Part shown: one piece after another, positions 1-9,060 of the stretch | Position numbering within the stretch: the stretch's first letter is position 1 | Layout of the letters: each line of letters starts with the position of its first letter | From: Stagnimonas sp965279705 | GTDB lineage: Bacteria; Pseudomonadota; Gammaproteobacteria; Nevskiales; Nevskiaceae | Reading direction: 5' to 3' | Length of the DNA: 64,000 bases | Assembly (NCBI GenBank): GCA_965279705.1 | Contig: OZ257257.1 | Span: 1,674,001 to 1,738,000 of the forward strand | Program-made: the position numbers and the translations under genes | Notes under the pieces: model-generated | Database searches by the model: none | Seen by the model: the letters and a program-made list of their open reading frames with translations, nothing else | Told to the model about the DNA's origin: nothing

Positions 1-899
1 AGCGGATTTTGAGCGTGCTCAGCGTCGAGAAACCCGGCCTCGTCGTGCTCGATTCGATCCAGACGCTCTACACCGAATCGCTCGACTCCGCACCTGGCTC
101 GGTGAGCCAGCTGCGCGAGACGGCGGCGCAGGTGGTGCGCTACGCCAAGAGCACCGGCTGCGCCATTGTGCTGGTCGGCCACGTTACCAAGGAAGGTGCG
201 ATTGCCGGGCCGCGCGTGCTCGAACACATGGTCGATACCGTGCTGTATTTCGAGCAGGACGTGGGTAGCCGTTATCGCATCATCCGTGCGGTGAAAAATC
301 GCTTCGGCGCGGTGAACGAGCTGGGCGTGTTCGCGATGACCGATGCGGGTTTGAAGGAAGTCAGCAATCCTTCTGCGCTGTTCCTTTCGCGCCACGATCA
401 GCCGGTGCCGGGCAGCGTCATCACCGTCACCCGTCAGGGCAGCCGCCCCCTGCTGGTGGAAGTGCAGGCGCTGGTCGATGCCGCGCCCTTCGGCAACCCG
501 CGTCGCGTGACGCTGGGCTTGGAGAGCAACCGCCTGCACATGCTGCTGGCGGTGTTGCATCGCCACGCGGGTATCGCACTCGGTGACCAGGATGTGTTCG
601 CCAATGTCGTCGGCGGCATGAAGATTGCCGAGACGGCCGCCGATCTGCCGCTGTTGCTGGCGGCTCTGTCGAGCTTCAGGGGAAGACCTGTGCCCAACGA
701 CATGATCGTGTTCGGCGAGGTCGGCTTGGCCGGTGAGATTCGCCCGGTGCAGAACGGTGAGGAGCGCCTGATCGAGGCCGCCAAGCACGGCTTCAAGCGC
801 GCCATCATTCCCGAGGCCAACCGGCCGCGGAAGTCGAGCAAGCTCGATATCGAAGTGCTCGCCGTCGGGCGGCTTGACCAGGCGTTGGCGCTGATCTAG
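1..899 (+). CDS. radA: DNA repair protein RadA/Sms, C-terminal part (5' truncated by window edge)
   Basis: RadA is a RecA-like ATPase that helps branch migration and strand exchange in recombinational repair. The frame is open from base 3, so the N-terminal zinc finger and Walker A lie before the window. Visible are a Walker B-type segment (LVVLDSIQTL), the RadA signature KNRFG within VKNRFGAVNELGVFAM, and the C-terminal Lon-protease-like domain (VVGGMKIAETAADLPLLLA through GEVGLAGEIRPV). The protein ends in the usual RLDQALALI-type tail, so the 3' end is intact. It converges with the AraC gene downstream, overlapping its last bases. Identification is firm; only the missing start is unknown. 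Confidence 0.95.
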   Translation, partial: RILSVLSVEKPGLVVLDSIQTLYTESLDSAPGSVSQLRETAAQVVRYAKSTGCAIVLVGHVTKEGAIAGPRVLEHMVDTVLYFEQDVGSRYRIIRAVKNRFGAVNELGVFAMTDAGLKEVSNPSALFLSRHDQPVPGSVITVTRQGSRPLLVEVQALVDAAPFGNPRRVTLGLESNRLHMLLAVLHRHAGIALGDQDVFANVVGGMKIAETAADLPLLLAALSSFRGRPVPNDMIVFGEVGLAGEIRPVQNGEERLIEAAKHGFKRAIIPEANRPRKSSKLDIEVLAVGRLDQALALI

Positions 900-1891
900 T
901 CGCCGCTGCGATAGGCGCTAGGCGATTGCCCGGTCCAACGCTTGAAGGCGCGGTTGAAGCTGCTGGCTTCCGAGAACCCCAACAAATAGGTGATCTCGCC
1001 CAAGTTGTAGGCGGGGTTGCGCAGATACGAGAGCGCCAGCGTGCGGCGGGTGTCGTTGAGCAGCGCGGTATACGAGCTGCCTTCGTCCGCCAGCTTGCGT
1101 TGAAAATTGCGCAGGCTCATGTGCAGGGATTCCGCCACTTTCTCCTGCGTCGGCTCGCCCAGCGAGAGCTGCTGGATGAGTGCTGCCTGCACCCTCAGCT
1201 GCAAGCTCTGCTCTGGCAGCTGGGCCAGATGGCGCAGAACGATCTCGTCGTTGTGCCGCGCCAGTTCGGGGTTCGCACCTTCCAGCTTCTGCTCGAAGAT
1301 CGCGCGGTCGAACCACAGGGCATTGTGCGCAGCCTCGAACTGCAAGGGCGCACGAAAGCTGCGCTCGAAGGCCGCGCGATTGTGCGGCTCGGGTCTTTGC
1401 AGCGTCACCGCCAGCGGTGCGAAGTCGCGCTGATGCAGGGCGCGGCAGAGCTGCACGAACAGCAGGGCGAAGGCATCCAGCGCTTGCACCGCGGGCTGCG
1501 CGCCCGTGGGCAGCAGGGTCAGGCGATAGCGGTCGGCGTCCAGCTCGAAGGCAAGCCCGCCGCCGTCGGTGACCAACCGGAAGTAGCGCAACACGCGCTC
1601 GAAGGCCTCGCGCAGTGTGCTGCTCGCGAGCAGCGAATAGCCCAGCGCATGAAAGGTGGTCTGGCTGATGTGACGCACTACGGTGAGGCCGAAGGCATCG
1701 TCGCCGGTCGCGGCAACCGCCAGCTGCCACAGCTTTGTCGTGGCCTGCACCGGGTAGCGGGCGTTGGGGTCGTCGAGCGCGGCGACATCCAGACCGGCCT
1801 CGGCGAAGAGGCGAGCGCTATCGATGCCGGAGGCTTCCAGCGCCTTGCGGATGGCTTTGGCCCAGCTCGTGAGCGCGGTCGCGGGGGTCAT
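896..1891 (-). CDS. AraC-family transcriptional regulator (arabinose-binding-type N-terminus)
   Basis: A 331-residue regulator. The N-terminal two thirds resemble the Arabinose_bd (PF12625-like) sensing domain found in OruR/ArgR-type AraC proteins, including ALGYSLLASSTLREAFERVL. The last 100 residues hold two helix-turn-helix motifs (EPTQEKVAESLHMSLRNFQR and GEITYLLGFSEASSFNRAFK), ending in the AraC signature WTGQSPSAYR. I chose the ATG at 1891. The longer frame to 2017 would run into the divergent desaturase gene and adds residues that do not look like the family. It lies head to head with the desaturase about 100 bp away, so it probably controls it, perhaps in response to a fatty acid or lipid; the ligand cannot be read from sequence. 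Confidence 0.88.
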   Translation of the reverse strand: MTPATALTSWAKAIRKALEASGIDSARLFAEAGLDVAALDDPNARYPVQATTKLWQLAVAATGDDAFGLTVVRHISQTTFHALGYSLLASSTLREAFERVLRYFRLVTDGGGLAFELDADRYRLTLLPTGAQPAVQALDAFALLFVQLCRALHQRDFAPLAVTLQRPEPHNRAAFERSFRAPLQFEAAHNALWFDRAIFEQKLEGANPELARHNDEIVLRHLAQLPEQSLQLRVQAALIQQLSLGEPTQEKVAESLHMSLRNFQRKLADEGSSYTALLNDTRRTLALSYLRNPAYNLGEITYLLGFSEASSFNRAFKRWTGQSPSAYRSGD

Positions 1892-1992
1892 GTTGGCGGG
1901 TTCGGTCAAGCGATTGGCGGCGGCGGTCAGGCGCACGGGGTGGTGGGTGCCTAGAGTAGATGCACTCAAATAGTGGCGGAGAGCATGTCGTG

Positions 1993-3093
1993 ATGAAGAC
2001 CCAGCAATCAAGTGCACAGTCGATGACCGACGAGCAGAAAACCGAGCACATCAAGCGCGTGGTGCTGCAGGCAGGTGTGGACCTGCGCGCGCGCCACCCC
2101 GTGCTTCAGCATCAGGACGCCATCGGCGCGGGCATCATGGCCATCGCGCTGCTGGGCATGATGGCCAGCGGCGTGCTGTATGTGCAGGGGCATATCGCCT
2201 GGTGGGTGTGCGTGCCGGTGACGGCCCTGTTCGCTTCGCTCATCCACGAGCTGGAACACGACCTGATCCACCTCATGTATTTCCGCAAGATGCCCTGGGT
2301 CAACAACCTCATGCTGGCTCTCGGCTGGCTGGCGCGGGCGAGCACCGTCAACCCTTTCGTGCGCCGCAAGCTGCACATGCACCACCACAAGTATTCGGGC
2401 ACCGAGAGCGACCTCGAGGAGCGCGGCATCACCAACGGCGAGCCCTGGGGCCTGCGCCGCCTGCTGATGCTGGGCGACAACATGCTGGCGGTGTATCTGC
2501 GCCCCAAGACGATGGTGAAGGCGACCCGGGCCTACGTCCGCTCGCAGAATCCGCCGACAAAAGCGGCTGCGAAGGCGATGGGCAAGGAGCAGCTGCGTGC
2601 TTACTTCCCCCTTGGCAACATCTATTACCTGCTGTTTCACACCTGGCTTGTGACCCATGCCGTGTTGCTGGCAGCACCCTTGCTCGGCTTCAGCCTGAGC
2701 CTGCCACCCGCGCTGCAATCGGCCTTGTCGGGGCTGGATCTGTTCGCGGTGGTCTACATGCTGCCGTCGCTACTGCGCACCTTCTGCCTGCACTTCGTCA
2801 GCTCCAACATGCACTACTACGGCGATGTCGAGGCTAAGAACGTGATGCAGCAATGCCAGGTGCTCAATGTCTGGTGGATGGCCCCGTTCAACCTGTTCTG
2901 CTTCAACTTCGGCAGCACCCACGCCATCCATCACTTCGTGGTGAAAGAGCCGTTCTACATGCGCCAGCTCACCGCCAAGAAGGCCCACGCCGTGATGTGC
3001 GAGATGGGCGTGCGCTTCAACGACATCGGCACCTTTGGTCGCAACAACCGCTGGACGCGGAAATCAGAGGCCACACCGCTGCTCGCCAACTGA
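1993..3093 (+). CDS. Membrane fatty acid desaturase / hydroxylase
   Basis: A 366-residue di-iron integral membrane enzyme that inserts double bonds (or hydroxyls) into acyl chains. All three histidine boxes are present: HELEHD starting at residue 85, HMHHH in the middle and HAIHH near the C-terminus. Hydrophobic stretches lie around residues 48-80 and 200-270. ATG at 1993 is preceded by a GGAG-type ribosome-binding site about 9 bases upstream, so I reject the 11 extra codons of the longer frame. It is divergent from the AraC regulator, which is the likely controller. The exact regiospecificity and substrate (phospholipid acyl chain, acyl-ACP or another lipid) is not determinable here. Confidence 0.85.
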   Translation: MKTQQSSAQSMTDEQKTEHIKRVVLQAGVDLRARHPVLQHQDAIGAGIMAIALLGMMASGVLYVQGHIAWWVCVPVTALFASLIHELEHDLIHLMYFRKMPWVNNLMLALGWLARASTVNPFVRRKLHMHHHKYSGTESDLEERGITNGEPWGLRRLLMLGDNMLAVYLRPKTMVKATRAYVRSQNPPTKAAAKAMGKEQLRAYFPLGNIYYLLFHTWLVTHAVLLAAPLLGFSLSLPPALQSALSGLDLFAVVYMLPSLLRTFCLHFVSSNMHYYGDVEAKNVMQQCQVLNVWWMAPFNLFCFNFGSTHAIHHFVVKEPFYMRQLTAKKAHAVMCEMGVRFNDIGTFGRNNRWTRKSEATPLLAN

Positions 3094-3165
3094 GGGCAGC
3101 GGCGGCGACAATAGGGCTCTTTCAGCCACACGCTCCTGGGTGCAGAACCCAGGCCGTCAGCCGCC

Positions 3166-4779
3166 ATGCTTCGCCTCACCGAACTCTCGCTGCCCATCGA
3201 CCACCCGGAAGAGGCGCTGCGGCCGGCCATTCTCAAGCGACTGGCATTGAAGGACGCGCAACTTGCCGGCTTCACCGTCTTCAAGCGCAGCTACGACGCG
3301 CGCAAGAAGTCAGTCGATCTCTGCTTCGTCTACACGGTCGATCTCGATGTGAGTGACGAGGCCAGTGTGCTGGCGCGTTTTGCAGACGACCGCAACGTCA
3401 ACATTGCGCCCGACATCGGCTATCACTTTGTCACCGCGACACCTCCGGCGATGGCGCATCGGCCGCTCATCGTCGGCTTCGGGCCCTGCGGCATTTTTGC
3501 AGCACTCGTGCTGGCGCAGATGGGCTTCCGGCCCATCGTGCTCGAACGCGGTACCGCCGTGCGCGAGCGCACCAAGGACACCTGGGCGCTGTGGCGCAAG
3601 AACATCCTCAACCCCGAAAGCAATGTGCAGTTCGGCGAGGGCGGGGCGGGCACCTTCAGCGACGGCAAGCTCTACAGCCAGATCAAGGACCCGCGCTACT
3701 TGGGCCGCAAGGTGCTGCACGAGTTCGTGAAGGCGGGCGCGCCGGAGGAGATTCTCTACGTCAGCAAGCCGCATGTCGGCACCTTTCGACTGGCCAGCAT
3801 GGTCGAGAAGATGCGCGCGGACATCATCGCGCTCGGTGGCGAGATTCGCTTTCAGCAGCGCGTCACCGATGTGCTGATTGAGGACTCTCACATTCGTGGC
3901 GTCACGCTTGCGAGCGGCGAGCAGATTCGCAGCGACCATGTGGTGATCGCCCTCGGCCATAGTGCTCGCGACACCTTCCGCATGCTGCACGCGCGGGGCG
4001 TGTTCATGGAAGCAAAGCCGTTCTCGATGGGCTTTCGCATTGAGCACCCGCAGTCGCTCATCGACCGCGCCCGTCTCGGCAAGTTTGCAGGCCACCCCAA
4101 GCTGGGGGCGGCGGACTACAAGCTGGTGCACCACGCCCGCAATGGCCGCAGCGTCTACAGCTTCTGCATGTGCCCCGGCGGCACGGTGGTGGCAGCGACG
4201 AGTGAAGAAAACCGTGTGGTCACCAACGGCATGAGCCAGTACTCGCGCAACGAGCGCAATGCCAATGCGGGCATCGTGGTGGGCATCACGCCCGAAGCCG
4301 ATTATCCGGGCGGGCCGCTGGCGGGCCTGGCGTTGCAAGAGCATTGGGAATCGCGAGCCTTCGTACTCGGCGGCGGCACCTATGAGGCACCAGCGCAGCT
4401 GGTCGGTGACTTCATCGCCGGTCGTGCCTCGACCACGCTCGGCACCGTGGTGCCCAGCTACAAACCTGGCGTCAAGCTTGGCAGTCTCGACACCGCGCTG
4501 CCTTCGTATGCGATCGAAGCCATCCGCGAAGCACTGCCCGCCTTCGAGAAACAGATTCGTGGCTTCGCGCTGCACGACGCGGTGCTCACGGGGGTGGAGA
4601 CGCGTACTTCCGCACCCATGCGCATCACCCGTGGCGAAGACCTGCAAAGCCTCAACACGCGCGGGCTGTATCCGGCGGGCGAGGGCGCAGGGTATGCGGG
4701 CGGCATTCTCTCGGCCGGTGTCGATGGCATTCGCATCGCCGAAGCGCTCGCCAAGCAGATGATGTCCGAGGTGGTGTGA
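3166..4779 (+). CDS. FAD-dependent dehydrogenase (COG2509 family)
   Basis: A 537-residue flavoprotein. After an N-terminal domain of about 90 residues comes a Rossmann FAD-binding motif, IVGFGPCGIFAALVLAQMG, followed by the acidic LERG turn. Other family blocks are NVQFGEGGAGTFSDGKLYS, SARDTFRMLHARGV, the cysteine-containing SFCMCPGGTVV and the C-terminal FAD-contacting GLYPAGEGAGYAGGI. This matches the widespread, functionally uncharacterised COG2509 dehydrogenases. Its substrate is unknown. The stop codon overlaps the GTG start of the chromate transporter by four bases (GTGA), so the two are probably translationally coupled. Confidence 0.85.
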   Translation: MLRLTELSLPIDHPEEALRPAILKRLALKDAQLAGFTVFKRSYDARKKSVDLCFVYTVDLDVSDEASVLARFADDRNVNIAPDIGYHFVTATPPAMAHRPLIVGFGPCGIFAALVLAQMGFRPIVLERGTAVRERTKDTWALWRKNILNPESNVQFGEGGAGTFSDGKLYSQIKDPRYLGRKVLHEFVKAGAPEEILYVSKPHVGTFRLASMVEKMRADIIALGGEIRFQQRVTDVLIEDSHIRGVTLASGEQIRSDHVVIALGHSARDTFRMLHARGVFMEAKPFSMGFRIEHPQSLIDRARLGKFAGHPKLGAADYKLVHHARNGRSVYSFCMCPGGTVVAATSEENRVVTNGMSQYSRNERNANAGIVVGITPEADYPGGPLAGLALQEHWESRAFVLGGGTYEAPAQLVGDFIAGRASTTLGTVVPSYKPGVKLGSLDTALPSYAIEAIREALPAFEKQIRGFALHDAVLTGVETRTSAPMRITRGEDLQSLNTRGLYPAGEGAGYAGGILSAGVDGIRIAEALAKQMMSEVV

Positions 4780-6074
4780 GCGAGCAGGCGCCATCTGCGC
4801 CCAGCTTCAGCGAGGCGCTGCGCTACTGGCTCACGCTCGGCTGTATCAGCTTTGGGGGCCCGGCGGGCCAGATCGCCATCATGCAAACCGAGTTGGTGGA
4901 GAAGCGTCGCTGGATTTCCCAAGGCCGCTTTCTGCACGCGCTCAACTACTGCATGGTGCTGCCGGGGCCGGAGGCGCAGCAGCTCGCCACGTATCTCGGC
5001 TGGCTGCTGCACGGCGTGCGTGGTGGCATCGCGGCGGGGGTGCTGTTCGTGCTGCCTTCTCTGCTGCTGCTGATCGCACTCACTTGGGCTTATCTCGCAC
5101 TCGGCCCACAGGTTTCCACCAGCCTGCTCGCGGGGGTGAAGCCCGCCGTGGTGGCGGTGGTCGCCTTTGCGGCTTGGCGTATCGGCAGCAAGACCTTGCG
5201 ACAGCCGGTGCTGTGGGCCATTGCGTTGACGAGCTTGGCGGTGCTGAGCTTCGCGCCCACCAGCGCCTGGGTGTTTCCAATGCTGGTGCTCTCGGCGGGC
5301 ATCGTGGGCTGGCGGCTGCGCGCGCACCTCAAACCGGCAGGCCATGGCAGTGCCAGCCAAACACCGCACACGCCGGCACTGATTGACGACGACACGCCTT
5401 CGCCGCCGCACGCCACCATCCATCGTGGCCGACTGCTGCGCATTGCGCTCACCGGTATCGCCCTCGGCGCAGTGGTGTTCGCCACGCTCTGGCTATTCGG
5501 CGGCAGCAGCACGCTCACTCGCATGGGCGCGTTCTTCACACAGGCTGCATTGCTTACCTTCGGTGGCGCCTATGCGGTGATGCCCTACGTGTTCCAAAAC
5601 GCCGTGCAGACCTACGGCTGGATCACCCCGCCGCAGATGCTCGATGGCTTAGCCCTCGGTGAGAGCACACCCGGCCCGCTGATCATGGTGGTCGCTTTCA
5701 TCGGCTACGTCGGTGCAGCCGGTGCCGACAACGTATTGTCGGCGGGGATTGCCGGTGCGCTGGTTGCCACCTTCTTCACCTTTCTGCCGAGCTTTCTGTT
5801 CATCCTAATCGGTGCGCCGTTTGTCGAGCGCAGTCGCGGCTTGCAGGCGTTTGCGGCACCGCTCACGGCCATCACCGCCGCCGTGGTGGGGGCGATTGGG
5901 CATCTCGCGCTGACGCTGGGCCATGACGTGCTGTTGCCGCACGGTCAGCTCGATCTCACGGCATTGCTGCTGACCGTTGCCGGCTTCGTCGCGCTGTGGC
6001 GCGGCTGGCTCGGCGTCGTGCCGGTGATCGCACTCAGCGCCGTGACCGGCGGCTTGCTGGCCTACCTTGTCTAG
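4776..6074 (+). CDS. chrA: Chromate transporter, two-domain CHR family
   Basis: A 432-residue inner membrane protein with the internal duplication of long-chain CHR proteins. The N-terminal half carries SFGGPAGQIAIMQTELVEKR and a PGPEAQQLATYLGW block. The C-terminal half repeats the theme with TFGGAYAVMPYVFQNAV and ESTPGPLIMVVAFIGYVG. About ten hydrophobic segments are visible, with a hydrophilic loop near residues 185-215. The family exports chromate, giving resistance, although some members move sulfate. The start is GTG at 4776, overlapping the stop of the upstream FAD oxidoreductase. No chrB or other resistance gene is adjacent, so a role in chromate resistance is inferred from family only. 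Confidence 0.9.
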   Translation: MSEQAPSAPSFSEALRYWLTLGCISFGGPAGQIAIMQTELVEKRRWISQGRFLHALNYCMVLPGPEAQQLATYLGWLLHGVRGGIAAGVLFVLPSLLLLIALTWAYLALGPQVSTSLLAGVKPAVVAVVAFAAWRIGSKTLRQPVLWAIALTSLAVLSFAPTSAWVFPMLVLSAGIVGWRLRAHLKPAGHGSASQTPHTPALIDDDTPSPPHATIHRGRLLRIALTGIALGAVVFATLWLFGGSSTLTRMGAFFTQAALLTFGGAYAVMPYVFQNAVQTYGWITPPQMLDGLALGESTPGPLIMVVAFIGYVGAAGADNVLSAGIAGALVATFFTFLPSFLFILIGAPFVERSRGLQAFAAPLTAITAAVVGAIGHLALTLGHDVLLPHGQLDLTALLLTVAGFVALWRGWLGVVPVIALSAVTGGLLAYLV

Positions 6075-6077
6075 CGC

Positions 6078-8900
6078 TTATCGAGCGGCGGCAACAGCGC
6101 CGCCGAGTCGCGTCTGCATCGCCTCCAGCATTTGCAGGTGGCGATGGCCGACGGGCAGGTTCTTGGTGAGCAAGGGCGCCGAGGCGGCCACCTCCGTGGC
6201 CGCCTCGGCCCGGCGGCCGAGATCGAACAGCGTGTAGGCGTAATACAGCCGGTACACGCCACGCTCCACGCGGTCTTCGGCCAGCAGGCGCGCGGCGGTG
6301 CCGAGCACTTCGCGGTGCAAGGCGAGTGCGGCGTCGAGCCGGCCCTGGCGGCGCAGCACGTCGGCGAGATAGTTGATGGTGATGAGGTTGCTGGGGTCGT
6401 CGGGGCTGGCAATGCGATCCTGTTCCATCACCTGCCGGTACAGCGTTTCGGCCTCAGTGAGCTTGCCGAGGCGACTCAGCGTGGTGGCGAGATTGTTGAT
6501 CGCAATGGTCGTGCTGCTGTTGCTCGCACCACTCACGCGAAGTCGCGTTGCGACCAGCGCCCGCATCATCCGCTCGTTGTCGGCATGGCGGCCCTGGCCG
6601 TCGTAGACCGCGTGCATCTGGTTGATCGCGGTCAGTGTCAGCGGATGCTCGGGGCCCAGCACCGTCCGGCGCGCGTCGATCAGTTGCTGGTAGCGCTTCT
6701 CGGCCTCATCGAGGTGGCCAAGCGACTTGGCGACATTGGCGAGACCTTGCAGGCTGCCGAGTGTGTCCGGGTGATTGGCGGGCAGCGTGCGCAGACGGGT
6801 TTCGTACGCCTCGCGGAAGTACGGCTCGGCCTCGGCCGGGCGCGACAGCAAGATCAGCGACCAGCCGCGCATGTTGAGAATCGACAGGGTCATCACGTGT
6901 TCCGCCCCCAGCACCTTGCGCGCGCGCGGCTCGATCGCATCCATCGCGTCGAGCGCCTGTTGTTCGCGGCCGGCGGTGTATTCGAGTTCGATCAACCGCA
7001 CGCGCGCCTCGATGGCAGCGGGGTCATCGACGCCGCGCTCGCGCTCCACATCCTCGACCAGCGCCTCCAGCGTGGCGGCGGCCAGCGGCTTGTCGTTGTT
7101 GTTGGTCGCACTCTCGCCAATCAACATGCGGGTCTCGACGGCCAGCTTCGCAGTGGAGCGTGGGTCACTGCCCAGCAGTGCCAGCGCCTTCTGGAACTCG
7201 GCGATGGCGGCGGGCGAATTGCCGATGCCCATGTAGCTGCGCCCCAGCGTCATGCGCAGGCCAGCCTGCACATCCGGCTGCTTGGCAAACCGGGTGCTGG
7301 CTTTCTCCCGCGCCTGGTCGAGCATCTCGCGCACCGTCACGTCGGCCTTCATCGACTCCCAGGGATTGGCGGCGGTGAATAAATCCTGATTGACGAAGCG
7401 GTTGATCGCCTCGGCCCGGCGGCGCTGATCCTCGGCCTTGAAATACATCAGCCCGGTGCCGACGGCCGCGAAGGCGAAGACGGCGGCCAACGCCAGCGAC
7501 CAGCGGCGGGTGATGCGCAGCCGCGCCTCACGCTGCTGCTGGCGTGCCTGGGCGGCCATGGCATCGGCTTGCTGCTGCGCAGTGGCGCGGCGGGCATCCA
7601 GGCTGCGCAGGCGGCGAGCGAGGGCGGCGGCATCGCCCAGCCGCAAGGCGGCCTGGCTGGATGCCGCCTGCGCGATGTCCTCTCGTAGCAGCGCATCGCC
7701 CACCTCGCGTTCCCAGCCGGCGGCCAGCGGGCGCTTCAGATCACCGACCACCATCTGGTAGAGGATCACGCCCAGTGCGTAGATATCGGTCTGCACGGTT
7801 GGCTGCTGGCCGGCCATCAGCTCGGGGGCGAAGTAGAACGGCGTGCCGCTGGCATCGCTGCTGCTGCCGTGCGCAGCCTGCTCGGCGTCGGCGACCTGGG
7901 TAAAGCCGAGGCGGGTGATTTCGAGCCGTTCGAGCCGGGCCAGGTCCATCATCCGGCCGCTGCCGAAATCAGCCAGCTTGATGCGCGCGCGGCCCTGATC
8001 GTCGCTGGCGACCAATAGGTTGGCGGGCTTCAAGTCCTTATGCAGCACGCCGGCGGCGTGGGCGGCGGCGAGGGCATCAGCGGCTTGGGCGACCAGCTCC
8101 AGCCGCTCGGCGAGCGGCACCTGCAACAGCCCGCCGCGCGACTCGGCCCACTGTGGCAGCGAGCCGCCGCTGGCGTACTCGGCCTCGGTGAAATACGGCG
8201 ATTCCTCGATGTTCCAGTCCAGCAGCCGCACGATGTCGGGGCGGTCGCCGTGTGTGTCTTTCAGCACTCGGAACAGGGTGATCTCGCGCTTCAGCGCCGT
8301 CAGCCCCGCGGCATCGAGCGCGAACTTGAACACGCGCTGCTCGCCGGTCTTGGCATGGCTCGCCAGCCAGGCTTCGCCCAGGCCACCACCGCCGAGGCGT
8401 TCGGTCAATTGCCAGTGCGGCCGCAGCGGTGGGTGGTCGCCCACCGACAACTGCAACTGCGGAGCCGAGGGTGCGCTGCCTGCCACCTCCACGACTACCG
8501 GGGCCACCAGCCGATAACCGTAGCCGTGCACGGTCTTGAGGATGGACTGATCCTCATCGCCCAGACCCTGCCTGAGCTTGGCGACGGCCTTGGTCAGCAC
8601 CGATTCGCTCAAGATGCGCCCCGGCCAGATGGCGTCCTGCAACTCGTCTTTGGTCACCACTTCGCCAGGGTGACGCAAGAGGTGCAGCAGCAGCTCCAGC
8701 GGCTTCGGCTCCAGCTTCACCACTGCCCCGCGCACGCTGAGCAGCAGGCTGCGGTGATCGAGTACGCACTCGGCAAAGCGGTAGATCAGCCCGCGCTCGG
8801 TGGCGGCGGGTCGGCGTCCGTTGCTGGTGTCTGGATGTCCTGGTGCTGCCACTGGCTGCCTCGTCTCGCCCGAATAAACCTGGACGGGATAGTGCGGCAT
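6078..8900 (-). CDS. Winged-helix / Ser-Thr kinase / TPR membrane regulator (copy 1)
   Basis: A 940-residue multidomain protein. Residues 38-135 form an OmpR/PhoB-type winged helix (KPLELLLHLLRHPGEVVTKD, ILKTVHGYGYRLVAP). Residues 165-420 form a protein kinase domain with a glycine loop (GGGGLGEAW), the catalytic lysine in RVFKFAL, HKDLKPANLLV near residue 285 and the metal-binding DFG. The usual HRD arginine is lysine. A single membrane helix lies near 465-487. The remaining half is TPR repeats, predicted outside the cytoplasm. The start is uncertain: I chose ATG 8900 because a longer GTG start at 8990 would place coding sequence across the direct repeats at 8950-8982. It is divergent from the secretin cluster, its probable target. 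It converges tail to tail with chrA. A paralogue lies at 44647-47427. Confidence 0.87.
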   Translation of the reverse strand: MPHYPVQVYSGETRQPVAAPGHPDTSNGRRPAATERGLIYRFAECVLDHRSLLLSVRGAVVKLEPKPLELLLHLLRHPGEVVTKDELQDAIWPGRILSESVLTKAVAKLRQGLGDEDQSILKTVHGYGYRLVAPVVVEVAGSAPSAPQLQLSVGDHPPLRPHWQLTERLGGGGLGEAWLASHAKTGEQRVFKFALDAAGLTALKREITLFRVLKDTHGDRPDIVRLLDWNIEESPYFTEAEYASGGSLPQWAESRGGLLQVPLAERLELVAQAADALAAAHAAGVLHKDLKPANLLVASDDQGRARIKLADFGSGRMMDLARLERLEITRLGFTQVADAEQAAHGSSSDASGTPFYFAPELMAGQQPTVQTDIYALGVILYQMVVGDLKRPLAAGWEREVGDALLREDIAQAASSQAALRLGDAAALARRLRSLDARRATAQQQADAMAAQARQQQREARLRITRRWSLALAAVFAFAAVGTGLMYFKAEDQRRRAEAINRFVNQDLFTAANPWESMKADVTVREMLDQAREKASTRFAKQPDVQAGLRMTLGRSYMGIGNSPAAIAEFQKALALLGSDPRSTAKLAVETRMLIGESATNNNDKPLAAATLEALVEDVERERGVDDPAAIEARVRLIELEYTAGREQQALDAMDAIEPRARKVLGAEHVMTLSILNMRGWSLILLSRPAEAEPYFREAYETRLRTLPANHPDTLGSLQGLANVAKSLGHLDEAEKRYQQLIDARRTVLGPEHPLTLTAINQMHAVYDGQGRHADNERMMRALVATRLRVSGASNSSTTIAINNLATTLSRLGKLTEAETLYRQVMEQDRIASPDDPSNLITINYLADVLRRQGRLDAALALHREVLGTAARLLAEDRVERGVYRLYYAYTLFDLGRRAEAATEVAASAPLLTKNLPVGHRHLQMLEAMQTRLGGAVAAAR

Positions 8901-8949
8901 GGGCGGCACGGCAGCAAAACCGAGGCCTGGATCACAGCTGACGGCAACG

Positions 8950-8982
8950 GTCGGGAAATGGTCGGGATTCAGTCGGGACTTG
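8950..8982. promoter_or_regulatory. Three GTCGGGA direct repeats at 11-bp spacing (OmpR/PhoB-box-like)
   Basis: The heptamer GTCGGGA occurs at 8950-8956, 8961-8967 and 8972-8978, each followed by four variable bases (aatg, ttca, cttg). A 7+4 unit repeated on one helical turn is the layout of PhoB boxes and other OmpR-family operators. The site sits 50-82 bp upstream of the winged-helix kinase start and about 80-110 bp upstream of the divergent gene at 9061, so it could control both. The repeats are seen directly; the binding protein is inferred. Confidence 0.6.
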
Positions 8983-9060
8983 AAACGCACGCAGGCCTAC
9001 GTTGCCAGTGTCCGCAGTGATGCCTTGGCTGCGCCGCGTTTCAACTGTCAGGAGACTCCC

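Noticed and set aside
1892..2017. N-terminal extension of the AraC regulator
   Set aside because: It would overlap the start and ribosome-binding site of the divergent desaturase and is not family-like.
3310..4794. Long open frame on the minus strand (494 codons)
   Set aside because: It lies fully opposite the well-supported FAD oxidoreductase gene; high-GC codon bias opens the antisense frame. No domain or ribosome-binding site.
8901..8990. N-terminal extension of winged-helix kinase copy 1 from GTG 8990
   Set aside because: It would read through the 11-bp direct repeats, and the extra residues do not resemble copy 2, whose winged helix begins near its start.
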